A DNA stretch of 64,000 bases, from assembly GCF_029525575.1 (NCBI RefSeq), contig NZ_JAPDIA010000008.1:1426001-1490000 (forward strand). The letters are read 5' to 3'. This document shows, piece after piece, positions 44,913 to 53,929 of this stretch. The position numbers and the translations under genes were made by a program. The notes under the pieces were generated by a model. It did no database searches and was not told the origin of the DNA. It saw nothing but the letters and a program-made list of their open reading frames with translations. How positions within the stretch are numbered: the stretch's first letter is position 1; the number at the start of each line of letters is the position of its first letter. Origin of the DNA: Cohnella rhizosphaerae. Its GTDB lineage: Bacteria; Bacillota; Bacilli; Paenibacillales; Paenibacillaceae.

Positions 44913-46130
44913 TCATTTCCCGCCTAAAAACAGTTTGCCGGCGGAACGTTTGAGCAGTGTCCAATAGCCCGCCTTGTCTACATGCTCGGGCGCTTCGATC
45001 GGGAACTCCGCGAGCACCTCGTTGCCCCGATACACGATCAGCTTCCCGACCTGCTGACCCGCCTTTATCGGCGCCGTAACTTTATCCTGCAGCGCCAGCT
45101 CGTGACGGATCTCCTTGCCGCCCTCGCCTTTGCGCACAAGCACGCTGTACGAATGCTTCGCCGTCAAGGGCAGCTCAGCGGATTCGCCTTTTTCGATTTT
45201 TAGCTTGCCAATCGCATCCCCGGCTTTATAGATCTGCACGTTCGAATATTGCGAAAACGCATAATCCAGCAGCTTCGAGACTTCCGCATTGCGCGTTTTC
45301 GTGTTGGGCTCTCCCATCACCACGACGATCATGCGGAGATTGTCCCGCTTTGCGGTCGCCGACAAGCAAAATTTCGCTTCGCTTGTAAACCCGGTTTTCA
45401 GCCCGTCCGCGCCTGGATAAAAGCGCACCAGCTTATTCGTGTTGACGAGCCAAAACGGTTTTTCCTTGTCTTTGCGAAGATAGTCCTGATAGGCTCCGGT
45501 GTACTTGGTGATCTCCGGATGCTTCAGGAGCTCTCTCGACATGACCGCGATATCGTGCGCGGACGATACGTGCCCCGCAGCCGGAAGCCCGTTGCAGTTC
45601 GCGAATCTCGTGTCCTTCATGCCAAGCTCTTCCGCGCGTTTGTTCATCATCTTGACGAACTCTTCCTCGCTGCCCGCCAGCTTTTCGGCAAGCGCCACCG
45701 AAGCATCATTGCCGGAAGCCATCGCCACGCCCTTCAGCATGTCGTTGACCGTCATTTGCTCTCCGGGCTCCAGAAAAATTTGCGACCCGCCCATCGAAGC
45801 GGCGTATTCGCTGGTCGACACCTGATCCGTCAGCTTGAGCCGATCGTCGTCGATCGCCTCCATCACGAGCAGCATCGTCATAATCTTGGTGATGCTCGCC
45901 GGCGGCAATGCCGAGTGGCTGTTCTTCTCGTAGACGACGGTGCCGCTGTCGGCATCCATCAACACGGCCGATCGGGCGTTGGCGGCCAGGTCCGTCTGAG
46001 GACCGCCGGATGGCGGTGCGGCGCTTTCCTTCGCCCAAGCCGATGCGGGGATCAGCAGCGAAGCCGCGAGACTAAGCGTCAGTGCCTTTGCCCAAGGACG
46101 TCTGTGAAGTTTAAGTTGCTGGTGGCTCAA
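44913..46130 (-). CDS. dacF: DacF, forespore D-alanyl-D-alanine carboxypeptidase
   Basis: DacF is a forespore class-C-type PBP adjusting cortex cross-linking. It has a signal peptide (ALTLSLAASLLIPASAWA), the S-x-x-K motif PPASITKIM, SGN in MASGNDASVA, KTG in DGLKTGF and a C-terminal PBP5-like beta domain ending with an amphipathic anchor (AGYWTLLKRSAGKLFLG). TTG 46130 has CAGGAGGG upstream; the frame is open a further 30 bases. Intact, about 405 aa. Position next to spoIIAA as in B. subtilis. Confidence 0.94.
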   Translation of the reverse strand: MSHQQLKLHRRPWAKALTLSLAASLLIPASAWAKESAAPPSGGPQTDLAANARSAVLMDADSGTVVYEKNSHSALPPASITKIMTMLLVMEAIDDDRLKLTDQVSTSEYAASMGGSQIFLEPGEQMTVNDMLKGVAMASGNDASVALAEKLAGSEEEFVKMMNKRAEELGMKDTRFANCNGLPAAGHVSSAHDIAVMSRELLKHPEITKYTGAYQDYLRKDKEKPFWLVNTNKLVRFYPGADGLKTGFTSEAKFCLSATAKRDNLRMIVVVMGEPNTKTRNAEVSKLLDYAFSQYSNVQIYKAGDAIGKLKIEKGESAELPLTAKHSYSVLVRKGEGGKEIRHELALQDKVTAPIKAGQQVGKLIVYRGNEVLAEFPIEAPEHVDKAGYWTLLKRSAGKLFLGGK

Positions 46131-46160
46131 GAATGATGTCCCTCCTGCCGGGTCGGCCAA

Positions 46161-46488
46161 GTCGCCGTCCTGGATTCGTCTTGAGACCTAGTGTGCCCGC
46201 AGCATCTGCATCATATTCCAAGTTGTGGGGCGAATTCTAAAGACGCGGAACAAGATGCATTTGGAAGACGACTCTGCGATACGTTTCAAGGCTTATCCCC
46301 TTCGCTCAATGTTGGCACGCGTTTGCGCTTGATTGTTAGGGGATACGCGAAGAAAATTCACAAAAAGTATCGACTTTTTTTGCCGGGCAGTATAACTGTG
46401 CGAGAGAACGAAGGCCGTTCCGCTTGAAATGATCGTTTGCTCAAAATCATGCACGATAAGTCCGTCAATACACGTACGGTATCAGACT
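46161..46488. other. Non-coding interval between the transposase-like gene and dacF
   Basis: About 330 bases with no supported frame. It contains the candidate forespore promoter at 46189-46218 and a run of seven T near 46375, but no terminal inverted repeat or target duplication that would mark the end of an insertion sequence could be found by eye. Confidence 0.5.
46189..46218 (-). promoter_or_regulatory. Candidate sigma-G/sigma-F type promoter of dacF
   Basis: Minus-strand GAATA (46214-46218) and CACACTA (46189-46195) with an 18-base spacer approximate the sigma-G consensus (GHATR, CATnHTA) with one -10 mismatch. B. subtilis dacF is read by forespore sigma factors. Confidence 0.4.
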
Positions 46489-47374
46489 TTAAGCCGCGCG
46501 GCGGTCATACGCATAACCAAACTTCTTCCGCGTCAATTCTTTATAGGTAATCGATCGAACAGAACTCGACAAACGCAAGATATGGCTCTGCATTCGCATT
46601 CGGCTGTGGGAGAAATTATGAACGAACGATTGATGATTCAAATAAGCCTGCAAATGCTTCGGTCCAAGACCTTGAAGCGTATGGTCGAACCAATTCATGG
46701 CGTGCATTAAGACGGCCGATAGAGGCTTCAGGCTGCGCATCCCGCGATAGGGGGAAGGTTTTCACCATTTTAAACGCCGTTTGGACATGCAGCTCGGAAT
46801 AAACATCGTATACGTATCGGGTCAACAAACGCGAATTGCCCGCTAAACGAAGATCCATTTGAACAAGCTTGACGAACAGAACGGACTCGCCATTCATCTC
46901 TGCGCCGATCACGATCGGTTGATCCGTCGGCTCCGGTATCAGACTCGAATAACAACGCCATCCGTATACGCCTCCCGTCACTGCAACGTCGCCGGAAAGT
47001 TTCTTGGCATCGGCCTCCAAAGTCAATGCGTCTCTCAGCTTCTGTCCGATCAACCAGGCGGTTTTGTACGTCACGCCTAAAATCCTGGCAAGCTCCACCG
47101 ACGTCGATTCGTCCCCGAGCCACTGCATGGCCCTGAACCAATGGCGCAACGGCGTACGCGTACCGTGCATCGCCGTGCCTGCCGTAACCGAAGTCTGGTG
47201 GCGGCAGGACGAACAAACATAGAGCGGATGTCTGCGAGTCCGAATAACGGAGCAATGCGGATATTGACAAACAGGACAGCGAAAGCCGTCGGGCCAGCGG
47301 GCCTGACGAAGCGCCTCTATGCATTGCTCTTCCGTCCATGATTCCCAGGGTCCTGCCGGAAAAGAAATCGACAT
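46489..47374 (-). CDS. IS1595-type transposase relative with altered catalytic site (frame break near 46750-46754)
   Basis: From ATG 47374 (MSISFPAG, GAGGGG upstream) the protein has an IS1595-type zinc ribbon (C33-x2-C36...C54-x2-C57), TSVTAGTAMHGTRTPL, and an HTH-like TSVELARILGVTYKTAWLIG. Where IS1595 proteins have V-E-V-D-E-T-Y-(I/V)-G, this one reads VAVTGGVYG, so the first catalytic Asp of the DDE site appears replaced by Thr. The frame breaks at five C on the coding strand; with four it continues PYRGMRSLKPLSAVL to 46489, about 294 aa. A promoter with a LexA-type operator precedes it. It could be a decayed insertion element or a domesticated DNA-binding protein. Confidence 0.75.
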
Positions 47375-47399
47375 TTGGTTTTCGCCCCTCAAACAAATA

Positions 47400-47444
47400 C
47401 GAACTTATGTTCCTATTTTATTATGGATATAAATGGGTTGTCAA
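47400..47444 (-). promoter_or_regulatory. Sigma-A promoter overlapped by a LexA (SOS) box
   Basis: Minus strand -35 TTGACA (47439-47444), 18-base spacer, -10 TAAAAT (47415-47420). Directly after the -10, at the expected start site, lies CGAACTTATGTTCC (plus strand 47400-47413), matching the B. subtilis LexA consensus CGAACRNRYGTTYC at all but one position. A repressor here would block transcription of the transposase-like gene. Confidence 0.75.
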
Positions 47445-47548
47445 GACCTTTTAAAACTTCTGCTGAGCGAACGGTATAAGCCCGGAAACGCGTCGGAGGT
47501 TGTTGTTCCATATCCGAATTCCATTTTATACCATAAATTATTCAACAC

Positions 47549-47573
47549 AAAAAACCCTTTCGAGACGAAAGGG
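47549..47573 (-). terminator. Intrinsic terminator of pdp
   Basis: Hairpin CCCTTTCG-TCT-CGAAAGGG followed on the minus strand by TTTTTTGTGTT, about 30 bases past the pdp stop. Confidence 0.9.
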
Positions 47574-47605
47574 TCGAAAACGTGTTTCGTGATACGCTTT
47601 GTTTT

Positions 47606-48915
47606 TTATTGCACGATCCCGTGAAGCAGCGGTCTATCCGGGCCTCGCTCCGCGCCAAGCCGATAGGCGGTGCGTACGGCTTCGGCGGAGCTAACCGCCC
47701 GCTCGTCGTCGGCGCGAACGTAGAGCAGGGCGAGCAAGTCGCCTTCGCGCACGAAATCGCCCGGCTTGGCCGCTAGCTCGATGCCGACCGCGTAGTCGAT
47801 CGCGTCGTCCTTGGCCGCGCGGCCGGCGCCTAGCGTCATGGCGGCCAAGCCGACGGCTTCGGCCTCGATTCCCAGCACGACCCCCCTCCTTCACGGAAGT
47901 TACGGGCAAACGAAGGGGGGCTTGGGGGGAGTCGCGACAAATCGTCGACGATGCCGGGATCGCCTCCCTGCGCCGCCACGAAGGCGGCGAACTTCCGCAG
48001 CGCCTCTCCGGAGGAGATGGCTGTTTCAAGGCGTTTTCTTGCGGATTCCGTATCTTCGGCGACGCCGCCGAGCACAAGCATGTGACTGGCGAGCACGAGC
48101 GACACTTCTCGCAGGTCCTCGGGACCTTCGCCGCGCAGCACTTCGACCGCCTCGCGGACTTCGAGGGCATTGCCGATCGTGCGGCCGAGCGGCTGATCCA
48201 TGTCGCTAATGACAGCCACGGTACGACGGCCGACCTGGCTGCCGATCGCAACCATGGCCGAAGCCAGCTTGGCGGCGTCCTCCGGCGTCTTCATGAACGC
48301 GCCGTCCCCGGTTTTGACGTCCAGCAAAATCGCGTCCGCGCCGGCCGCGATTTTTTTGCTCATGACCGAGCTCGCGATGAGCGGGATGGATTCGACCGTG
48401 GCTGTCACGTCCCGCAGGGCGTACAGCTTCTTGTCGGCAGGCGCGATATTGCCGCTTTGTCCGATGACCGCGACGCCGATGCCGTCGACCTGCGCGAAAA
48501 AATCGTCGCGAACGAGCTCCGTTCGAAAGCCCGGTATCGATTCGAGCTTGTCGATCGTGCCGCCCGTATGGCCGAGCCCTCTGCCGCTCATTTTGGCCAC
48601 CGGCACGCCGCAGGCCGCGACGAGCGGCGCGACGATCAGCGTCGTTTTGTCGCCCACGCCGCCCGTGCTGTGCTTGTCCACCTTGATCCCAGCGATCGGC
48701 GACAGGTCCACGGTATCGCCCGAGTTGGCCATGGCCATCGTCAAAGCGGCCGTTTCCTTATCCGTCATGCCCATGTAGCAGACGGCCATGGCCCACGCGG
48801 AGATTTGGTAATCGGGTATCGTTCCGTTTACGAGGCCCGCGATCAAAAAGCCGATCTCGCTCTCGGTCAGTTCGCCGCCGAACCGTTTTTTGCGTATGAT
48901 GTCTACGGCTCTCAT
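47606..48915 (-). CDS. pdp: Pyrimidine-nucleoside phosphorylase (frame break near 47881-47886)
   Basis: Pdp cleaves uridine and thymidine to base and (deoxy)ribose-1-phosphate. The N-terminal domain begins MRAVDIIRKKRFGGELTESEI; the signature KHSTGGVGDKTTL lies near residue 81, with SGRGLGHTGGTIDKLE and DVKTGDGAFMK following. The frame breaks in six G on the coding strand; seven gives FREGGGVVLGIEAEAVG and the C-terminal domain ending HGIVQ (about 436 aa, family 433). It is upstream of no promoter of its own in sight and follows punA. Confidence 0.94.
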
Positions 48916-48970
48916 CGTCGCAGCGACCTCCTTCGCATGTTTGCCTTCGAATTAAAGCTCGTGGCACAAG

Positions 48971-49795
48971 TTAAAGTTTGGGTAAAAGCGCCAGAACCAA
49001 TCGAATAAATTGCTGCTTGACGCGTTCCGTCGTCTCCATCACTTCTTCGTGGGACAGCGGCTGATCGAGAATGCCGGCCGCCATGTTGCTGATGCAGGAA
49101 ATGCCGATCACTTCGAGACCGGAGTGCCGGGCGACGAGCACCTCCGATACGGTGGACATGCCGACGGCGTCGGCGCCGACGGCCCGCAGCATGCGGATCT
49201 CCGCCGGCGTCTCGTAGTTCGGGCCGAGCAGTCCTGCGTAAACTCCTTCTCGCACAGGAATGCCGAGTTCGGCAGCCGTCTCCTTGGCGATCTGGCGCAA
49301 TCTGCGAGTATACGCGTCGGACATATCCGGGAAACGGACGCCGAGGGCGTTGTCGTTCGGACCGACGAGGGGATTGCGCCCCGTCAAGTTAAGATGATCG
49401 GAAATGATCATCAGATTGCCCGGCTCGTACGATAAATTAACGCCGCCGGCCGCGTTCGTCACGAACAGCGTCTTGATGCCGAGCAGCTTCATGACGCGAA
49501 CGGGAAGCGCCGTGCGCTCGGGCTCATAACCTTCGTACATATGGAAACGGCCGCGCATCAGCGCGACGGGGCGCCCTTGGAGCCTGCCTACGACGAGCTC
49601 TCCCGCGTGTCCTTCGACCGTCGATACCGGGAAGTGCGGAATATCCGCGTAGGGAATCGTCACAGCCTGCTCCATATCGTCGCCGATGACGCCAAGGCCG
49701 GATCCGAGAATAAGACCGACCTCCGGCCGCAAGTTCGTGCGCTCCGCGATGTAGGCCGCAGCTTCTTCGATAATTTGAATGGTAGGATAGTTCAA
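48971..49795 (-). CDS. punA: Purine-nucleoside phosphorylase I
   Basis: A 274-aa trimeric-type PNP for guanosine/inosine. Motifs: phosphate-binding GSGLGVIGD (31-39), GHAGELVVGRL, RGRFHMYEGY (His-containing loop), TNAAGGVN and MSTVSEVLVARHSG. Intact and of normal length. It lies between deoB and pdp, forming a nucleoside-salvage group (pentomutase plus both phosphorylases). Confidence 0.96.
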   Translation of the reverse strand: MNYPTIQIIEEAAAYIAERTNLRPEVGLILGSGLGVIGDDMEQAVTIPYADIPHFPVSTVEGHAGELVVGRLQGRPVALMRGRFHMYEGYEPERTALPVRVMKLLGIKTLFVTNAAGGVNLSYEPGNLMIISDHLNLTGRNPLVGPNDNALGVRFPDMSDAYTRRLRQIAKETAAELGIPVREGVYAGLLGPNYETPAEIRMLRAVGADAVGMSTVSEVLVARHSGLEVIGISCISNMAAGILDQPLSHEEVMETTERVKQQFIRLVLALLPKL

Positions 49796-49827
49796 TGGAT
49801 TTCGCTCCTTTTCCGGTTGAGTGTAAG

Positions 49828-51003
49828 CTAAATCAGCTTGTCGAGAAAGCTGGTCCCGTGCGCCGTCTTCGGCACGCCGAAATTGTCGGCGATCGTGGCC
49901 GCAAGATCGGCGTAGGTCGAAAGCGTGCCCAAATCGCCGGGCTGCCGGAGCGAAGGACCGTACGCAAGGAGCGGCACGTATTCTCGCGTGTGGTCGGTAC
50001 CCGCATGAACGGGATCGTTGCCATGGTCGGCGGTAATAACGAGCAGGTCGTCGGGGCCTAGCCGCTCGAGCAACCCGGGCAGGGCTTCGTCGAACGCTTC
50101 GAGCGCGCGGGCGTAACCGTCTACGTCGCGCCGGTGCCCGTACAAGGAATCGAAGTCGACCAGATTCGTGAACAGCAATCCTTCAAAGTCGCCCTCAAGC
50201 TGGCGAATCGTCGAATCGACGCCTTCCCGATTGCTTTTGGTCGGAATCGCCTTGACGATGCCTTCCCCGCAAAAAATATCGTTGATCTTGCCTACGGCGA
50301 TCACCTGCTTGCCCGCCTTTTTGAGGGCGCTCAGCACGGTGGGCTCCGGCGGCTTGACGGCATAATCGTGCCGGTTCGGCGTGCGCTGGAAGCTGCCCGG
50401 CTTGCCGACGAAAGGCCTGGCGATGACCCGTCCGACGGAATATTCGTCTTTGTTGGTCAGCCGCCGGGCGATCCGGCAGGCTTCGTACAGCTCTTCGAGC
50501 GGGATGACGTCCTCGTGCGCGGCGATCTGGAACACGCTGTCCGCCGACGTGTATACGATCCACGATCCGCTGCGCATTTGCTCCGCGCCGAGCTCGTCCA
50601 AAATTTCCGTGCCCGATGCGGGCTTGTTGCCGATGACGCTGCGTCCCGTCTCCTTCTCGAACGCCTCGATCAGCCCTCTCGGAAACCCGTTCGGAAACGT
50701 CCGAAACGGCTTTTCTACCTTAAGGCCCATGAGCTCCCAATGACCGGTCATCGTGTCTTTGCCGGCCGATACCTCCGCCATTTTGCCGAAGTACGCCGCC
50801 GGGGCTTCAACCGGCTGCCATTCGCCCAACGGAGCGATATTGCCGAGGCCGAGCCGCCTCAAATTCGGCAGCGAAAGACCTGTTGGCCCGGACGCGATAT
50901 GGCCCAATGTATGGGCGCCCGCGTCCCCGTATTCGGCCGCGTCGGGAAGCTCGCCGATGCCGACGCTGTCGAGCACGATGACGGCTATTCTTTTAAACGG
51001 CAT
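49828..51003 (-). CDS. deoB: Phosphopentomutase
   Basis: DeoB (Drm) interconverts ribose-1- and ribose-5-phosphate, feeding nucleoside carbon to the pentose pathway. The 391-aa alkaline-phosphatase-fold protein shows metal ligands in VLDSVGIGELPDA (near residue 10), the catalytic-threonine region SAGKDTMTGHWE, ITADHGNDP and HTREYVPLL. Intact. Order xerD-deoB-punA matches B. subtilis ripX-drm-pupG. Confidence 0.97.
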   Translation of the reverse strand: MPFKRIAVIVLDSVGIGELPDAAEYGDAGAHTLGHIASGPTGLSLPNLRRLGLGNIAPLGEWQPVEAPAAYFGKMAEVSAGKDTMTGHWELMGLKVEKPFRTFPNGFPRGLIEAFEKETGRSVIGNKPASGTEILDELGAEQMRSGSWIVYTSADSVFQIAAHEDVIPLEELYEACRIARRLTNKDEYSVGRVIARPFVGKPGSFQRTPNRHDYAVKPPEPTVLSALKKAGKQVIAVGKINDIFCGEGIVKAIPTKSNREGVDSTIRQLEGDFEGLLFTNLVDFDSLYGHRRDVDGYARALEAFDEALPGLLERLGPDDLLVITADHGNDPVHAGTDHTREYVPLLAYGPSLRQPGDLGTLSTYADLAATIADNFGVPKTAHGTSFLDKLI

Positions 51004-51034
51004 GCTGTCGTCCTCCCTCGTATCCGTGAACCGC

Positions 51035-51956
51035 TCATTTTTCCGCTTCGTCCCGCCCGCCGCGATCGCGGGGATGAAAGCTGTCGTACACGTCTCTAAG
51101 CTTAGCCTTGCTGGAAGGCTGGTACACCTGCGTCGCCGTCAAATCCGCGTGCCCGAGCATCTCCTGGACCGAACGAAGATCGGCGCCGTTGTCGACGAGA
51201 TGGTACGCGAAGGAATGCCGGAGCGTATGCGGCGTCACCTCGGTGCTGACGCCGGCCGAAGCCGCGTGTTTCTTGATAAGCTTCCAGAAGCCTTGCCTGG
51301 TCATTCGGCCGCCCAGATGGTTGATGAACAAAGCATTTTCAACGGCTCCGTCGCGCAGCAGCCTCGGCCTGGCTTCCTGCAAGTATTTTAGCATCCAATC
51401 GCGGCACATGGAACTGATCGGGATCATTCGTTCCCGTCCGCCCGTTCCGCGGCAGGCCAACAGCCGCAGATCCGTCCGCACGTCCGACACGTTGAGGTTC
51501 GTCAGCTCGGTGACGCGCATTCCCGTCGCGTACAGCGTCTCCAGCATCGCGCGGTCCCGTACGCCCGCCTCGTCGGCGAGATCCGGCGCCTCCAGCAGCC
51601 GTTCGACGTCGGATAAGGACAGCGCGCGCGGGGGAGCGTCGTTCGGCCTTTGGCGCGGAGAGCCGCAGCGCGGGATTGGCTGCCGTCAGGCCGGTCTCGA
51701 GCGCAAACTGAAAAAAGGCTTTGAAGGAAACGATTCTGCGCGAAATCGTGGCGTTCGTTCTCCCCTGCTCCTTCAGCCGGTTCATATAAGACGATAGGTG
51801 AAAGGGCTTGATATCCGCCGTGCGAACGATATCGTGATGCGCCTGCAGCTCGCGCGCGAGATCCTCAAGATCGCGCCGGTAACCGTCCAGCGAGTTGGCG
51901 GCCAGATGTCTCGTCGACTTCAGGTAAGACAGAAACGGATGGATGTCTTGGTTCAT
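51035..51956 (-). CDS. xerD: Tyrosine recombinase XerD (frame break near 51630-51634)
   Basis: XerD resolves chromosome dimers at dif. The N-terminal SAM-like core-binding domain (FLSYLKSTRHLAANSLDGYRRDL, ATISRRIVSFKAFF) is followed by a break in five C on the coding strand; with four it reads SPRALSLSDVERLLEAP and joins the catalytic domain: R in ATGMRVTEL, HTLRHSF (HxxR), GH in EMLGHADL and the nucleophilic Tyr in TATQVYQ. Repaired length about 306 aa. Confidence 0.94.
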
Positions 51957-52031
51957 GGGGTCGTATATTCCTTCCTCATTTGCCTTTAACGGTTAATTCC
52001 ACGCCGGCAGCCGCGATTCCTCCCCGTACCG

Positions 52032-52265
52032 CTATTCGCCCAGCCAGTAAAAGAGCCGAAGCCGGTCCGCCTGGGACGCCGGACCCGCGTTCGTGCCGTC
52101 CGCGCCGAATACCTTTTCGGCGCGTCCCTCCGGCACGCGGTACGGATCCAGCGGCGACAACGCGGTTTGCAGCCAGCCGTACGCGTAGTGGGCGACCACG
52201 GTCAGCGTCAAAAAGAGCAGCGTAAATTGCAGACGGTCCCACCATTTTCCGATCGATCGCTCCAT
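52032..52265 (-). CDS. yqzK: YqzK-like small membrane protein (DUF4227)
   Basis: A 77-aa protein with one membrane span (about 13-30, LQFTLLFLTLTVVAHYAYGW) and a short tail containing LDPYRVPEG. Size and location upstream of xerD and on the fur side match B. subtilis yqzK. Function unknown. Confidence 0.8.
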   Translation of the reverse strand: MERSIGKWWDRLQFTLLFLTLTVVAHYAYGWLQTALSPLDPYRVPEGRAEKVFGADGTNAGPASQADRLRLFYWLGE

Positions 52266-52431
52266 ACGGCTACCTCCCCGATTCGCTCGTCCCTATCTAC
52301 AATCACCGTATGTGCGTACGGGTCAGATCATGACCGGGCCAACGACCCGGCCGCTGCACCAATCGCCCCCGCCGGCCGTAAACTGCTCGCGTACGATAAA
52401 GGCGGCAATGCCGATCCGGGGAGCGATGGTC

Positions 52432-53640
52432 ATGAAGGAGACGATCCGCAAGATTGCCCGGCAGTTAAAAGCGGGCCGCAAGTCGAATCGGACGGCGAGA
52501 AATATCATCGTGCTCAAGAGCAAGCAGGGCTACGACGACTGCATAAAGCAATTGAAAGCGGCGGGCATCCGTCCCGTTAAAACCGTGCGGCGCTGCCGCA
52601 TGATCAGCTGCGTGGCGCCGCGGGGCGTCGACTGGACGGCTTTAAAGCGCCACCCGAGCGTTGCTTATATCGAGAGGGACCGGCACGTCAAGGCACATGT
52701 CCGGTCGGTTCGTTCCGGCCGAGGCCGAGCAGCGCGATTAAAAGACGAATGCCGCATCGATCCCGCCAAGATCCCCTGGAACATCGCACGCATCGAGGCG
52801 CCTCCGGTTTGGAAGCGGACGAAGGGCGGATGCGCGAAGCTCGCCGTCGTCGATACCGGCATTGGACCGAATGCAGACCTCACGGTCGCCGGAGGGGTCA
52901 ATACGATCGACGGCGGATCGTTCAAGGACGACAACGGACACGGCACCCATGTCGCGGGCATCGCCGCGGCGACCGGGCGCAGACGGATTTACGGCGCGGC
53001 GCCGAAGGTTAGGCTATTTGCGGTCAAAGCGCTCGACCGATTCGGCGTCGGCTTCGTCTCCGACATTGCCGAAGGCATCGACTGGTGCGTCAAAAACCGC
53101 ATGGACGTCATTAACATGAGCTTCGGCTTGTCGGGAGAAAGCCGCGTGCTGCGCGAAGCCGTCGCCCGCGCAAGACGCAAAGGCATCGTCATGACCGCGT
53201 CCGTCGGCAACGACGGTCCCCGCAATGCGCGTATCGACGCGCCGGCGAGATATCCCGGCGTGCTCGGCATCGCGGCCACGACCAGAGGCAACCGCGTCGC
53301 GACGTTCTCGAGCCGCGGAAAAGGGATCGCGCTGGCCGCGCCCGGCGTCAACATTCTGTCGACCGCGCCAGGCGGCGGCTACGTTCGCATGAGCGGCACG
53401 TCGATGTCCTCGCCGCATGCCGCCGGCGGCGCGGCGCTGCTGCGCTCGCTGGCGCCTCGCGCGACCGCCGCATGCATCTCGCGCAAGCTCGTCGCGGCCG
53501 CCAAACCGCTGCCCGGCGGCCGCAGGGCGGTCGGCGCCGGCCTGCTCCAGGTGGCGCCCGCCGCTGCCGCGCTCGGCGCGAAGCACGCAGGTCGCGCCGG
53601 CGGCGGAAGCGGCGCGCGCAACAAGCGCAGCCGGCCTTGA
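52432..53640 (+). CDS. Subtilisin-like (S8) serine protease without signal peptide
   Basis: From ATG 52432 (MKETIRKIARQL) the 402-aa protein has an N-terminal inhibitor-I9-like prosegment (NIIVLKSKQGYDDCIKQL, SVAYIERDRHV) and the S8 triad: Asp in LAVVDTGIG, His in NGHGTHVAGIA, Ser in SGTSMSSPHAAG. No Sec or Tat signal is visible before the prosegment. It is unusually rich in Arg/Lys and has several cysteines. It is the only plus-strand gene in its neighbourhood and is absent from the B. subtilis yqzK-fur interval, suggesting an accessory insertion. Secreted or intracellular action is undecided. Confidence 0.88.
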   Translation: MKETIRKIARQLKAGRKSNRTARNIIVLKSKQGYDDCIKQLKAAGIRPVKTVRRCRMISCVAPRGVDWTALKRHPSVAYIERDRHVKAHVRSVRSGRGRAARLKDECRIDPAKIPWNIARIEAPPVWKRTKGGCAKLAVVDTGIGPNADLTVAGGVNTIDGGSFKDDNGHGTHVAGIAAATGRRRIYGAAPKVRLFAVKALDRFGVGFVSDIAEGIDWCVKNRMDVINMSFGLSGESRVLREAVARARRKGIVMTASVGNDGPRNARIDAPARYPGVLGIAATTRGNRVATFSSRGKGIALAAPGVNILSTAPGGGYVRMSGTSMSSPHAAGGAALLRSLAPRATAACISRKLVAAAKPLPGGRRAVGAGLLQVAPAAAALGAKHAGRAGGGSGARNKRSRP

Positions 53641-53751
53641 CGCTGAGCTGAAAGTCGCGCATAAGCGCACCGCAAAGCAACGCGGCGAGACAGCCCTCAG
53701 GCGTTAGAAAAGCCGCTTGCGGCCTTTGTTTGCGCGGTGTCGCTCAGCGGA

Positions 53752-53929
53752 CGGACTGAGGAGCCCTTATTTTTGTTCCTATCGCGACTTGCGGTCCGCT
53801 CGCGGACCCAGGAGCCTTTATCTCGGGTTTGGAGAGCTATTGTAGCCTTGATCTGAGCGAATAACGCCCCTTCAGTCCGAAAGGATCGCAATTGCGCCGT
53901 TTTGTAGACAATAGCGTCATCTGAGTCCG
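53752..53929. repeat. Array of four ~21-base repeats in two inverted pairs
   Basis: Consensus about CGGACTSAGRDGMCGTTATT. Two plus-oriented copies start at 53752 (CGGACTGAGGAGCCCTTATT) and 53803 (CGGACCCAGGAGCCTTTAT), 51 bases apart. Two minus-oriented copies end at 53879 (CGGACTGAAGGGGCGTTATT on minus) and 53929 (CGGACTCAGATGACGCTATT on minus), 50 bases apart. The unit spacing and mirror arrangement are clear; origin unknown. A 94-codon minus frame across it is regarded as chance. Confidence 0.7.

Noticed and set aside
53752..53929. Repeat array considered as a CRISPR
   Set aside because: Units are diverged, occur in both orientations and lack uniform spacers; no cas genes are in the window.
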